Assembly: GCF_017592555.1 (NCBI RefSeq)
Contig: NZ_JAGFNS010000010.1
Coordinates: 203,545 to 267,544, forward strand
Reading direction: 5' to 3'
Origin: Actinoplanes flavus
GTDB lineage: Bacteria > Actinomycetota > Actinomycetes > Mycobacteriales > Micromonosporaceae
Length of the DNA: 64,000 bases
Shown: positions 40,919 to 49,155 of the stretch, piece after piece
Layout: the number at the start of each line of letters is the position of its first letter
Position numbering within the stretch: the first letter of the stretch is position 1
Program-made: the position numbers and the translations under genes
The notes under the pieces: model-generated
What the model was told of the DNA's origin: nothing
Seen by the model: the letters and a program-made list of their open reading frames with translations, nothing else
The model's database searches: none

Positions 40919-43900
40919 TCAGCCGTTCTCGGGCAGCCCGGCGATCCGCTTCAGTCGCGCGCGAACGATCGCCGCCTTCTCCTCCTCGCCGAGCTTGGCC
41001 AGGACATCGGCGAACACCAGTCCGGCCCGGAACCACAATGCCTCGAACTCGTCCGGGTTCCGTGCCGCCAAGGGCTGGTAGATCCGCAGCGATTCGATCA
41101 CGCAGCTCAATGCCTGGCGTAGATTCGCCTGCGCCGTCGCGCAGAGGCCCGCGTACGTCATCAACGATTTCGCGAGATCGGCGAGGTGGGCCTCGGGATT
41201 CCGCCGTGCCAGCCCGCGGATGATGCCGGTCGCCTCGTCCGTCACGGCGATCGCCCCGGCCCAGTCGCCCTGGTCGCCGAGCCGCTGGCCGAGGACGTGC
41301 AACGCGGTCGTGAGCAGCGGTGAGTGGGCACCGGGGTGGTCGGCGGCCAACCGCCGGGAGATCGCGGTGGCCTCTCGCGCCGTTGCCAGGGCCGATCGGC
41401 GCAGACCGATCCGGACCTGTGCGTTGCTGAGGTTGCACAACGAGTGCGCGAGGTCGGGGAGATGCGGCACGGGATTCGCGGTGACCAGGTCACGGTGGAT
41501 CGCCGCGGCTTCCCGCGCCGCCGCCAGCGATTCCTCCACGTGATCCGCCTCCAGGTACTGGACGCTGAGATTGCTCAGCGACACGGCCAGAGCCTGGCGG
41601 TGGACGGCCGGATGGCTGTCGGCGAGACGCCGCCGAATGACGGTCGATTCCTCGAGCATCGTGATCGCTCGTTCGCGATCGCCCAGGCGCGAGAGGAACA
41701 GCCCCAGGTTGGCCAGCGATGCTGCCAGGCCGGGAAGGTGTGCGCCGGGGCGGACCTCGGCCAGGCGCCGCCGGATGGCCAGCGCCTCCTCGGCCGCCAC
41801 CACCGCCTCGTCGGACCGGCCCTGAGCCGCGAGATGTGCCCCCAGATTGTTGAGCGAGAGCGCCAGCGGTTCGTGGTAGACGCCGGGGTTGTCGTCGGCG
41901 AGCCGTCGGTAGATCTCCGCCGCCTCACGTGACAGGGAAACGGCCCGCTCCCGGTCGCCGAGCGCGAAGAGCGTGCTGCCGAGGTTGGTGAGGCACAGGG
42001 CGAGGTGGGGCAGATGGGTCGCCGGGTGGATGGTGGCCAGCTCGCGGGCGAGTGCCGTGGCCGTCTCCGCCGGTGACACCGCCTCCGCCGCACGGCCCAG
42101 ACGGGACAGGCGGTTGCCGAGATTGTTCATCGACATGGCGAGGTCGGAGAGGTAGGTGCCGGGGTCGTCGTCGGCGAGCCGGCGGTAGACCGAGACGGCT
42201 TCCTCCGTCGCGGCGAGAGCCTTCTCGGGGAGGCCCACCTCGGTCAGGCGATTACCGAGGACATCCAGTGCGGCGGCCAGGTCGGGCAGGCGGGTGCCGG
42301 CCTCGGCGGAGGCGAGACCACGGAAGATGGCGACGCCGTCCTCCGCCGCGGTGAGGGCCTCTGCCGGGCGGCCCAGCCGCGCCATCTGGTTGCTGAGATT
42401 GACCAGTGAGCCCCCGAGATCGGCCGCGTGTCGCGCCGGGTTCTCCTCGGCGAGGCGGCGATACCCGGCGGCGGCCTGCTCCGCGGCGGCCAGGGCCTCG
42501 TCGTGCCGCCCGGCGTTGTCCAGTCGCCACGAGTGTTCGGCGTGGAGGGCGGCACGTGCCGAGGGATCGTCGGTGTGGGCGAGGCGGTGGCGGGTCAGGT
42601 GGCTGCTGATCGAGGCGGCGGCGAGATCGAAGTCGATGTGCCGGTCGAGTGGCAGATGCGGCTCGAGGGCCTCGAGGACGGACACGTCGATCGTGGGGAT
42701 CGACACGAGGCGGGCCAGGGTGGCGCCGCCGGTGGAAGTGATCAGCTCGGGATGACGGCGTACGAGGGGGTACAGCACTTCCTCGGCGAGGTGCGGCCAC
42801 CGGTGAGCCGCTTCCGTCAATGTGCTGATCATGCTGTCGACCCGTCCGGTCGCATCCCCGCCTTCCAGGAGGGCGCCGGGGGCGGTCAGGGTCCAGTCGT
42901 CGGTGAGAAGGCCGAGGTCGTCGTCGAGATGGTGGCCGGGTGTGGACAGGGCCAGGAAGTCCTCGGCAAGACGGTCCGGTAGCAGTGGTTCCAGGACGGT
43001 GCGATGGTCGGCCGGGGGATAGCAGATCCGGTGGTCGTCGATGAGCTGGTCGGCGGCGGAGGGGTTGCCGGCCAGGGCGAGCTGGACGAGGGCCTGCCGG
43101 GCGTCGGGGCGGGGGAGCGGCCCGGTCAGGACGGCGACGTAGGTGGTGCGCTGCATGACGGTGGGCGCGGTGGTCGGCGGGCTTTCGCGTCGGGCGTGCA
43201 ATTCCTGCCAGTGGGCCTGTTCGCGGCCGAGCAGGTAGGCCGAGACGGCGTGCGGGTGGGTGGGCGGCTCGCTGCCGTGGCGGTGAGCGTCGACGGCCGC
43301 CAAGGCGGCCATGTGCACGGCCAGGACCTGCGCGAATCCGGAACCGGTCAGATCGGGGGCGGGCCACGGGCCGGGGTACGAAGGATGCAGCGCCCTACCG
43401 AAGTGGGCCGCGGCCGTGGTGAACAGGGCGAGGCGGTCGTCGTCACTGTCGGCCGCCAGGGCCGGGAGCGCGGTCGAGGAGGTTTCGGCGCCGTCGGACT
43501 CGGCCTGTCTGGCGACCGCCTGCCACCAGTGGCCGGAGGAGCGGGAGAGCAGCAGCACCCGTACGGTGGTGCCGGCCCGGGCGTGGAGTTGCCCCAACTG
43601 GGTGAGCAGGGCCTGTAGCGCTGAGACGGGCCAGCGGTCGGCGTAGTCGACGACGGCCAGCAGGGCGCCGCCGGGCAGATCGACGCGGGAGCCGGGTACC
43701 GGTGTCGCGTGGTGGGTGACCGTCCACACCGTCCAGCCCGCCGCCGCGCACTGGTTCGCCACCTCGGCGGCCAGACGGGTCTTGCCCTGGCCGCCGGCCG
43801 CGTGGATCAGGCGGGCCGCCACCGGATCGGGGCCGGAGATCCACGTGTCGAGGTCGTCGAGGGTGCGGGTGCGGCCGGTGAACGGCACGACCTGGTAGCG

Positions 43901-44116
43901 GGCCAGCAGCAGCCGGCTCGGCTGGGCGCGGGCCCGGTCGGGGGTGAGTTCGGCGGCGCCGACGGTGGCGGGCGTGACCCGGTACGGCCGTGGGGACGGG
44001 CTGACCGTGACATCGCCGCCGACGTCCGCGATCTGGACGACGTCGCCGAAGACGACGCTGCCGGTCACCACCTGGCCGGACGATCGCGGTCGCCATCGAC
44101 GGAGCATGCCGCTCAT
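40919..44116 (-). CDS. STAND-type P-loop NTPase with long TPR array
   Basis: About 1065 residues; ATG at 44116 preferred (GGTGGGG upstream), GTG 44128 or ATG 44107 possible. The N-terminus has short beta repeats (VVTGSVVFGDVVQIADVGGDVTV), often seen before bacterial STAND ATPases. The P-loop AAGGQGKTRLA is near residue 105-115, with Walker B LLAVVDYAD. A winged/helical region follows, then from about residue 520 to the end a run of roughly eleven TPR-like repeats with spacing near 42-44 residues, each with a 'Y/I-R-R/G-L-A' and 'DLA.SL.NL' pattern. Likely a sensor/signalling protein of the conflict type; effector not obvious. Confidence 0.82.
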   Translation of the reverse strand: MSGMLRRWRPRSSGQVVTGSVVFGDVVQIADVGGDVTVSPSPRPYRVTPATVGAAELTPDRARAQPSRLLLARYQVVPFTGRTRTLDDLDTWISGPDPVAARLIHAAGGQGKTRLAAEVANQCAAAGWTVWTVTHHATPVPGSRVDLPGGALLAVVDYADRWPVSALQALLTQLGQLHARAGTTVRVLLLSRSSGHWWQAVARQAESDGAETSSTALPALAADSDDDRLALFTTAAAHFGRALHPSYPGPWPAPDLTGSGFAQVLAVHMAALAAVDAHRHGSEPPTHPHAVSAYLLGREQAHWQELHARRESPPTTAPTVMQRTTYVAVLTGPLPRPDARQALVQLALAGNPSAADQLIDDHRICYPPADHRTVLEPLLPDRLAEDFLALSTPGHHLDDDLGLLTDDWTLTAPGALLEGGDATGRVDSMISTLTEAAHRWPHLAEEVLYPLVRRHPELITSTGGATLARLVSIPTIDVSVLEALEPHLPLDRHIDFDLAAASISSHLTRHRLAHTDDPSARAALHAEHSWRLDNAGRHDEALAAAEQAAAGYRRLAEENPARHAADLGGSLVNLSNQMARLGRPAEALTAAEDGVAIFRGLASAEAGTRLPDLAAALDVLGNRLTEVGLPEKALAATEEAVSVYRRLADDDPGTYLSDLAMSMNNLGNRLSRLGRAAEAVSPAETATALARELATIHPATHLPHLALCLTNLGSTLFALGDRERAVSLSREAAEIYRRLADDNPGVYHEPLALSLNNLGAHLAAQGRSDEAVVAAEEALAIRRRLAEVRPGAHLPGLAASLANLGLFLSRLGDRERAITMLEESTVIRRRLADSHPAVHRQALAVSLSNLSVQYLEADHVEESLAAAREAAAIHRDLVTANPVPHLPDLAHSLCNLSNAQVRIGLRRSALATAREATAISRRLAADHPGAHSPLLTTALHVLGQRLGDQGDWAGAIAVTDEATGIIRGLARRNPEAHLADLAKSLMTYAGLCATAQANLRQALSCVIESLRIYQPLAARNPDEFEALWFRAGLVFADVLAKLGEEEKAAIVRARLKRIAGLPENG

Positions 44117-44361
44117 TGTGGACCCCACCGGTCCGAACGGAAGCCCGGCCCGGCAGCTCAGCCCGGCGGGCGCGGCACAGGCGGGAGTGGGCGGCGCCTC
44201 GCGGGGTGGCCACGGTTCTGGTCGCCGCTCGTACGAAATAGGAGGGAAGGTCTCGCTGCGCTCAGGGTGAGAGATAAGTGGGGGTTTTTGATTGACGCGG
44301 CACTTCGGTGCGATGAAGGGATGCCGGGGTTTTGCCGAGCTCCGGACCGCAAGGGGGCCGG

Positions 44362-44391
44362 CCGGCGGCCGTGTGTGGGATCGGCCGCCGG
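44362..44391 (-). terminator. terminator of the nitrilase-family gene
   Basis: A perfect 10-bp stem (44362-44371 with 44382-44391) with a 10-nt loop, 11 bp beyond the stop of the minus-strand amidase gene. The 285-bp gap 44117-44402 otherwise holds the promoter region of the STAND gene, including an AT-richer stretch around 44280-44296 (GGGGGTTTTTGATTGACG), and I see no gene in it. Confidence 0.6.
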
Positions 44392-44402
44392 TGGGGGCGG
44401 CC

Positions 44403-45170
44403 TCAGGCGTGACAGGTCAGCGAGATCACGTCCTGGCGGCGCTGGCGGAGATACCAGTCGCCCGACTCGTCCGGGTCGAAAGTGTGCCGGAGCAGGCCCT
44501 TCTCGCCCATCGGGAGCTCGGCGAGCACCTCCCCGCGCGGTGAGACGATCATGCTCGGGCAATGCTGCGCCGGATCGGGGATGTTGGCGGAGAGGACGAA
44601 ACGCTGGTTCTCGGCGGCCCGGCTGACCAGGTGCGAACGCCAGACGCCGTCCGGCTCGCGAGGGTTCGCGGCATTGGTCAGATAGACGAGGAATCGCGCG
44701 CCGGCGGCGGCCAGATACTGCCACTGCTCCGGGAAACGGATCTCCCGGCACAGCTGCGTCGCCGCGGTGACGCCGTGCACGCTCGTCGTCTCCAGACGGT
44801 CGCCCGGCGTCATCCGGCCACGCTCGTTCATCGCCAGGTTGATCTTGCGGTAGACGTGCGGCGGACCGTCGGGGGACAGGTGCAGGGCGGCGTTCGACCA
44901 GCCGCGCTCCTCCGGCAGCACGGATCCGCAGAAGACGTGCGCCCGCCTCTCCCGGGCCAGGGCGGCGGCCTGATCGACGGCGTCGCGGATCTCCGCGGGA
45001 TCGAGCGTGTCCAACGGCGACAGGTCCTCGGCATAGCCGGAGAGCAGGCCCTCCGGGAACAGGACCACGTCACCGGGCCGGGTCTCGGCCAGGACCGCAC
45101 GGTAGGTGGACAGATTGGTGGCGACGTCCCAGACGGTGGGGACCTGGGCGATCAGTACGGACAGCTGCAC
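44403..45170 (-). CDS. carbon-nitrogen hydrolase (nitrilase-superfamily amidase)
   Basis: 255 residues from the GTG at 45170. The catalytic triad is present: Glu in LFPEGLLSGY, Lys in YRKINLAMNER and Cys in QLCREIRFPEQW. The C-terminal AENQRFVLSANIPDPAQHCPSM is the second conserved half of the fold. Members hydrolyse amides of small molecules; the Cys motif differs slightly from the ubiquitous CYDxRFPE form. Divergent from the HPF1-like gene with 38 bp between them. Confidence 0.88.
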   Translation of the reverse strand: MQLSVLIAQVPTVWDVATNLSTYRAVLAETRPGDVVLFPEGLLSGYAEDLSPLDTLDPAEIRDAVDQAAALARERRAHVFCGSVLPEERGWSNAALHLSPDGPPHVYRKINLAMNERGRMTPGDRLETTSVHGVTAATQLCREIRFPEQWQYLAAAGARFLVYLTNAANPREPDGVWRSHLVSRAAENQRFVLSANIPDPAQHCPSMIVSPRGEVLAELPMGEKGLLRHTFDPDESGDWYLRQRRQDVISLTCHA

Positions 45171-45208
45171 CCGGACATCTTGTCGTACCCCCGATCTAGG
45201 ATCCGCTG

Positions 45209-46126
45209 ATGACGACACGGGAAGCGGCACTGACCACCATGACCGAGCGGTTCCCGCTGGTCGCCGAGCGGGTCCAGCGGGTGTTCGGGCTACGCCTGCC
45301 CCGGTTCGTGGCCGTCTTCGCCGCGCTCTGGGCCAGCGACCAGGCCGCCGTCCTCGAAATGGGGCATTCGGCGTGGGGCGTCACCGACTACTTCCGTGAC
45401 GGCGGGCTCGACCTGGTCGGCCGCGACGGGCTCGACGAGCGGCTGCACGCCCGTTTCCGGCGCGACCCCGCCGAATTCGTCACCGTCATGGGCGGTGGCT
45501 CGGACGGGCTGCACTACGGCCTCTGGTATGACGACCCCGCCGGCCTGCCGAACCTCATCGCCCACAACTACGCCCGCGACAGCGCCGAGACCTGGCCGTC
45601 CCGGCCACCGACCCTGCTCGGCGTGCTCCGCGAGGAGGTCGACCAGTTTCTCGCCGACTACGGCGCCGAACCGGAGGACGCCGAACGGGCCGCGCCCCTG
45701 ATCGAGGCCCTCGACTGGTATGCCGACGCCGACGCCGAGGCGCTCCGGCGGGACCGGCTGCCCCGCCGGGAGCCCGGGCTGCGCCGGCGGACCGCGGTCT
45801 CCCTCTTCCCGTTCCTGCCACCCCGCAGCGGCAAGCCGCACCTGCCGTCGTCGGGGATGCGCCTGGAGGACTTCGGCAAGGATCCGGCCAAGGCGGCCGA
45901 GTGGATCGCCGAGGCCGAGAGCGAACTCGCCGCGGGCCGGCCGGCGTTCGCCCTCACCGTCGGCAGCGAGCTGCACTGGCTGGACCGTGACGAGTACCGG
46001 GAAGCCGGCCTGGCCCTGCTGACCGGGGCGTACCGGGCCCTCGGCCGGGACGCGCTCGCCGAGATCGCCGAGGTGCACGCCGCCCACCGCGATCTGCGGT
46101 CGGTGCAGGTGCTGACCGAGCCGTGA
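45209..46126 (+). CDS. HPF1-like (DUF2228) protein
   Basis: 305 residues. LHARFRRDPAEFVTVM followed by HYGLWYDDPAGLPNLIAHN resembles, from memory, the human HPF1 region with DPPEFQTII and YHMGYFRDSPDEFPV. The C-terminal AYRALGRDALAEIAEVHAAHR resembles the HPF1 end (LLKRNLFAEIIEEHLANR). HPF1 completes the PARP1 active site with a Glu in an ANDECDYG segment; the aligned stretch here (AAGRPAFA) appears to lack the acidic pair. If so, this bacterial protein keeps the fold but not the catalytic role. Other annotation possible: ADP-ribosylation family protein. Divergent from the amidase gene. Confidence 0.6.
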   Translation: MTTREAALTTMTERFPLVAERVQRVFGLRLPRFVAVFAALWASDQAAVLEMGHSAWGVTDYFRDGGLDLVGRDGLDERLHARFRRDPAEFVTVMGGGSDGLHYGLWYDDPAGLPNLIAHNYARDSAETWPSRPPTLLGVLREEVDQFLADYGAEPEDAERAAPLIEALDWYADADAEALRRDRLPRREPGLRRRTAVSLFPFLPPRSGKPHLPSSGMRLEDFGKDPAKAAEWIAEAESELAAGRPAFALTVGSELHWLDRDEYREAGLALLTGAYRALGRDALAEIAEVHAAHRDLRSVQVLTEP

Positions 46127-46133
46127 GCCCGCC

Positions 46134-46778
46134 CTACGCCGCCGCCCACCGGATGCCGTGGACGACATGATCCAGGAAGAGGCCGTCCGACCAGGCCTCC
46201 GTCCGGTGGCCGAGCTCGGTGTACCAGGACCGGCCCGCGCCCACCTCACGGAACCACGCCTGCGGGTGCGGTGACGGCATCCCGAACTCCGCAGGGGCGT
46301 AGGTGGACTCGTCGACGCCGAGCAGCAGCGTGGAGCCGGGGCGGACGTCGGAGAAGGCGTACCACTCGTCGGTGAAACGCCAGGCCGGCGGCAGATGCGC
46401 GGTCGACGGGTGACCGGTGGGCACGACGTCGACGGTCGCCTGCTGCACACCTTCGGGATGGCCGGCGAAACGGGCGCCGAGCAGATCCGGCCACCAGTCC
46501 CAGGACGGCTCGGTGGTGGCGGCGGCGTGCACCCCGGCGAAACCGCGGCCACCCTCGACGAACGAGCGCAGGGCGTCCCGGGCCCGTTCGCCGAGCACGT
46601 CGCCCGAGGTCGAGACGAAGACGACGGCGTCGAAACGGTCACCGGCGGCGACGTCGGCCGGATCCTCGGAGGCGGTCACCCGGAGGTCGTCGCGCCCGGT
46701 GAGCGCGGCGATCGCCGCCGGGATCGAGTCGTGCCGGAAATCGGCGGTGCGGGTGAAGACGAGGACGCGTGGCGGCAT
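46134..46778 (-). CDS. ThuA-like domain protein
   Basis: 214 residues. VLVFTRTADFRHDSIPAAIAAL opens the ThuA-like glutamine-amidotransferase-like fold, followed by FDAVVFVSTSGDVL, FVEGGRGFAGVHAA and, near the end, GAGRSWYTELGH with VVHGIRWA. Members act in sugar (trehalose) utilisation or are attached to dehydrogenases. The gene ends 8 bp from the convergent HPF1-like gene. Substrate unknown. Confidence 0.87.
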   Translation of the reverse strand: MPPRVLVFTRTADFRHDSIPAAIAALTGRDDLRVTASEDPADVAAGDRFDAVVFVSTSGDVLGERARDALRSFVEGGRGFAGVHAAATTEPSWDWWPDLLGARFAGHPEGVQQATVDVVPTGHPSTAHLPPAWRFTDEWYAFSDVRPGSTLLLGVDESTYAPAEFGMPSPHPQAWFREVGAGRSWYTELGHRTEAWSDGLFLDHVVHGIRWAAA

Positions 46779-46842
46779 CGGTCCATCCTGATCCCTTCGA
46801 GTCGGCGGCGTACGGAACCGGGCGCCGCGCGTGTCGCGGTGA

Positions 46843-47877
46843 TCACCGGTGAGAGCCGCGTCCCCCGTACCCGTCCCGGGGGTTGATGTGGATCTTCGGC
46901 CCCGGCCCCGCGCCCGCCGGACGCGAACCCGACAGCACGGCCGCGGCCTCGTCCAGACCGACCGTCGCGGCGACCAGCGGCCGCGGATCGATCGCGCCCG
47001 ACGCGAAGGCCGCGACGGCGTCCGCGAGACCGGCCGACGCGCCGAGGATCCCGACCGCGGTGACGTCCTTCAGCACGGCGTCCCGGGTGTCGATCATGCT
47101 GGGTGTTCCGGACAGGCCGATGTAGACCACCCGGCGTCCCGGCTCGACGAGCGACACCGCGAGCCCCGGCATCGACGGCGCGTTGGTGGCGTCGACCACC
47201 GCGTCCCAGGACAGCGCGGGCAGGGACGCCGCATCCCAGGACCGCGAGAAGCCCAGCGACCGGGCGAACCCCAGCTCCTGCCCGAGCAGATGCACCTCCA
47301 GCCCACGCGCCCGGGCCAGCATCGCGGTGAGCAGGCCGATCGTGCCGGTTCCCAGGATCAGCAACCGCTCCCCGGCGGCGAGAGCGGCGGCGTCGACGCA
47401 GCGCTGGGCGTTGCCGGCCGGCTCGACCATCGCGCCGGCCATCGCGTCGACCGTGTCCGGGAGCGGGTGCAGGTAGGCCGCCGGGAACGCCATCCGCTCG
47501 GCCAGCGCCCCCGGCAGGCCGTCGCGAATGCCCAGCTCATGCCGTTCGGGGCAGACGTGATGCCGCCCCGCGAGGCATCGCCGGCAGCCACCACAGCCGA
47601 TCATGGTGTCACCGGTGACCCGCCGCCCGATCCACGACTCGCCGACGCCCGCCCCGACCGAGCGCACCGTCCCCGACCACTCGTGCCCGGGCCGTAACGG
47701 GTACGACGACACCCCGCTGTGCAGGTAACTCATCTCGCCGGTGAACAACTCCACATCGGTGCCGCACACGCCGGCCCGCTCGACGTCGACGACCACCTGG
47801 CCGGGCGCGGCGACCGGCTCCGGCACCCGGCGCACCTCGGCCTTGCCCGGAGCAGTGAGAACCAGCGCCCGCATCAT
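46843..47877 (-). CDS. zinc-dependent medium-chain alcohol dehydrogenase
   Basis: 344 residues from the ATG at 47877. Catalytic zinc ligands are in GVCGTDVE and GHEW; the structural zinc cysteines are in CGGCRRCLAGRHHVC; the nucleotide-binding loop is ILGTGTIGLL. This is the sorbitol/threonine dehydrogenase-like branch of the family, oxidising a secondary alcohol with NAD(P). The start overlaps the stop of the CynX-type permease gene by ATGA, suggesting that the permease imports the substrate. Confidence 0.9.
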   Translation of the reverse strand: MMRALVLTAPGKAEVRRVPEPVAAPGQVVVDVERAGVCGTDVELFTGEMSYLHSGVSSYPLRPGHEWSGTVRSVGAGVGESWIGRRVTGDTMIGCGGCRRCLAGRHHVCPERHELGIRDGLPGALAERMAFPAAYLHPLPDTVDAMAGAMVEPAGNAQRCVDAAALAAGERLLILGTGTIGLLTAMLARARGLEVHLLGQELGFARSLGFSRSWDAASLPALSWDAVVDATNAPSMPGLAVSLVEPGRRVVYIGLSGTPSMIDTRDAVLKDVTAVGILGASAGLADAVAAFASGAIDPRPLVAATVGLDEAAAVLSGSRPAGAGPGPKIHINPRDGYGGRGSHR

Positions 47878-49031
47878 GATCGGGATCCTAGGACCCCCGC
47901 TCCGACCTGCAGGACGCCCAACCCCACGACCATGACCAACGTCGCGTCCCAGGCGCCGGTCCGCTCGGCGAGGACGCCGGCCGCCACCGGCCCGGCCGCC
48001 GCGAGGAGGTACCCCAGCGACTGCGCCATCCCGGACAGCCGGGTGGTCTCCGCCGCGGTCCGCCCGCCCAGGCTGATCAGCGTCAACGCCGTCACCAGCG
48101 CGGCACCCTGCCCGAGCCCGGCGATGCCCGCCCACACGACGGCGAGCCCCGGCGCGGCCAGCAGCCCCAGCAGCGCGACGATCACCGGAAGGCTCGCCAC
48201 GACCGCGCCCAGCCGGCGGGTCCCGGGATCACGCAGCAGCAGCGGGATCGCCAGCCCTCCCAGGATCCCCATCCCCTGGAACAGGAACAGGTGCAACCCC
48301 GCGACCCGCTCCGGGAACCCGGCCGCGATCTCGATCGTCGGCAGCCAGGTCACCAGCACGTAGAAACACGTCGACTGCAGACCCATGAACGCGGTGATCA
48401 TCCAGGCCCGCGGCTGCCGCCACACCGCCGCCGACCCGGCGGCCGCGACCACCTCCGGAACGGGCGCGGCCCGCGCCCGGGGCAGCCACGCCGCCGCCAC
48501 GGCCAGCGCCAGGCCGCCCCACACGGCCAGCGACAACCGCCAGTCCACGGCGTCCGCGACCGGCACCGCCACCGCCGAGGCCGCCGACGCCCCGATCGTG
48601 ATGAAAGCCGTATAGAACCCGGTGGCCCGCGACACGTTCGACGCGTAGTCACGTTTCACGATGGCCGGAACCAGCACGTTCCCGACCGCGATCGCACACC
48701 CGATCACCATCGTGCCCACCCACAGCCCGCCCGGCCCGGTGTAGGAGCGCACCAACGTACCCGCCGCCAGCACCAGCAGCGCCGCGAGCACCGCCTGCTC
48801 CATCCCGAGCCGCCCGGCCATCCGGTGCACCTGCGGCGACACGAACGCGAACGCCAGCAACGGCAGCGCCCCCAACAGTCCCTGCGCCGCCTCGCCGAGC
48901 CCGGCGTCCACGCTGATCTGCGGCAACAACGGCCCGACCACGGTGATCGCGGGCCGCAGGCAGAGCGCCACCAGGAAGATGGTCGCGGCGGTCGCCGCGG
49001 TCCCGCTCAACGCGGGCATGACACGTTTCAT
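47874..49031 (-). CDS. CynX/NimT-family MFS transporter
   Basis: 385-residue MFS permease with 12 helices. The N-terminal FLVALCLRPAITVVGPLLPQI and GALPLLAFAFVSPQVHRMAGRLGMEQA match the CynX/NimT (cyanate or 2-nitroimidazole transporter) branch. Substrate here is unknown. Translationally coupled to the downstream alcohol dehydrogenase gene, and divergent from the NB-ARC/TPR regulator gene across 124 bp. Confidence 0.85.
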   Translation of the reverse strand: MKRVMPALSGTAATAATIFLVALCLRPAITVVGPLLPQISVDAGLGEAAQGLLGALPLLAFAFVSPQVHRMAGRLGMEQAVLAALLVLAAGTLVRSYTGPGGLWVGTMVIGCAIAVGNVLVPAIVKRDYASNVSRATGFYTAFITIGASAASAVAVPVADAVDWRLSLAVWGGLALAVAAAWLPRARAAPVPEVVAAAGSAAVWRQPRAWMITAFMGLQSTCFYVLVTWLPTIEIAAGFPERVAGLHLFLFQGMGILGGLAIPLLLRDPGTRRLGAVVASLPVIVALLGLLAAPGLAVVWAGIAGLGQGAALVTALTLISLGGRTAAETTRLSGMAQSLGYLLAAAGPVAAGVLAERTGAWDATLVMVVGLGVLQVGAGVLGSRS

Positions 49032-49155
49032 CCGGGTGAGCTTCGTACCCGATGATCCACTCGGTCAAGAACCCGGCGCCGGACCTCCGGACTGACGAGC
49101 GTTCCGGCTGGAGTACTAACCTCGAACCCGCTTCGACGATCTCCAGGGAGGTGCC

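Noticed and set aside
40919..44116. The regular 42-44 residue repeats as a DNA tandem repeat or CRISPR-like array.
   Set aside because: The periodicity is in protein-coding TPR units with diverged DNA; no identical repeats or spacers are present.
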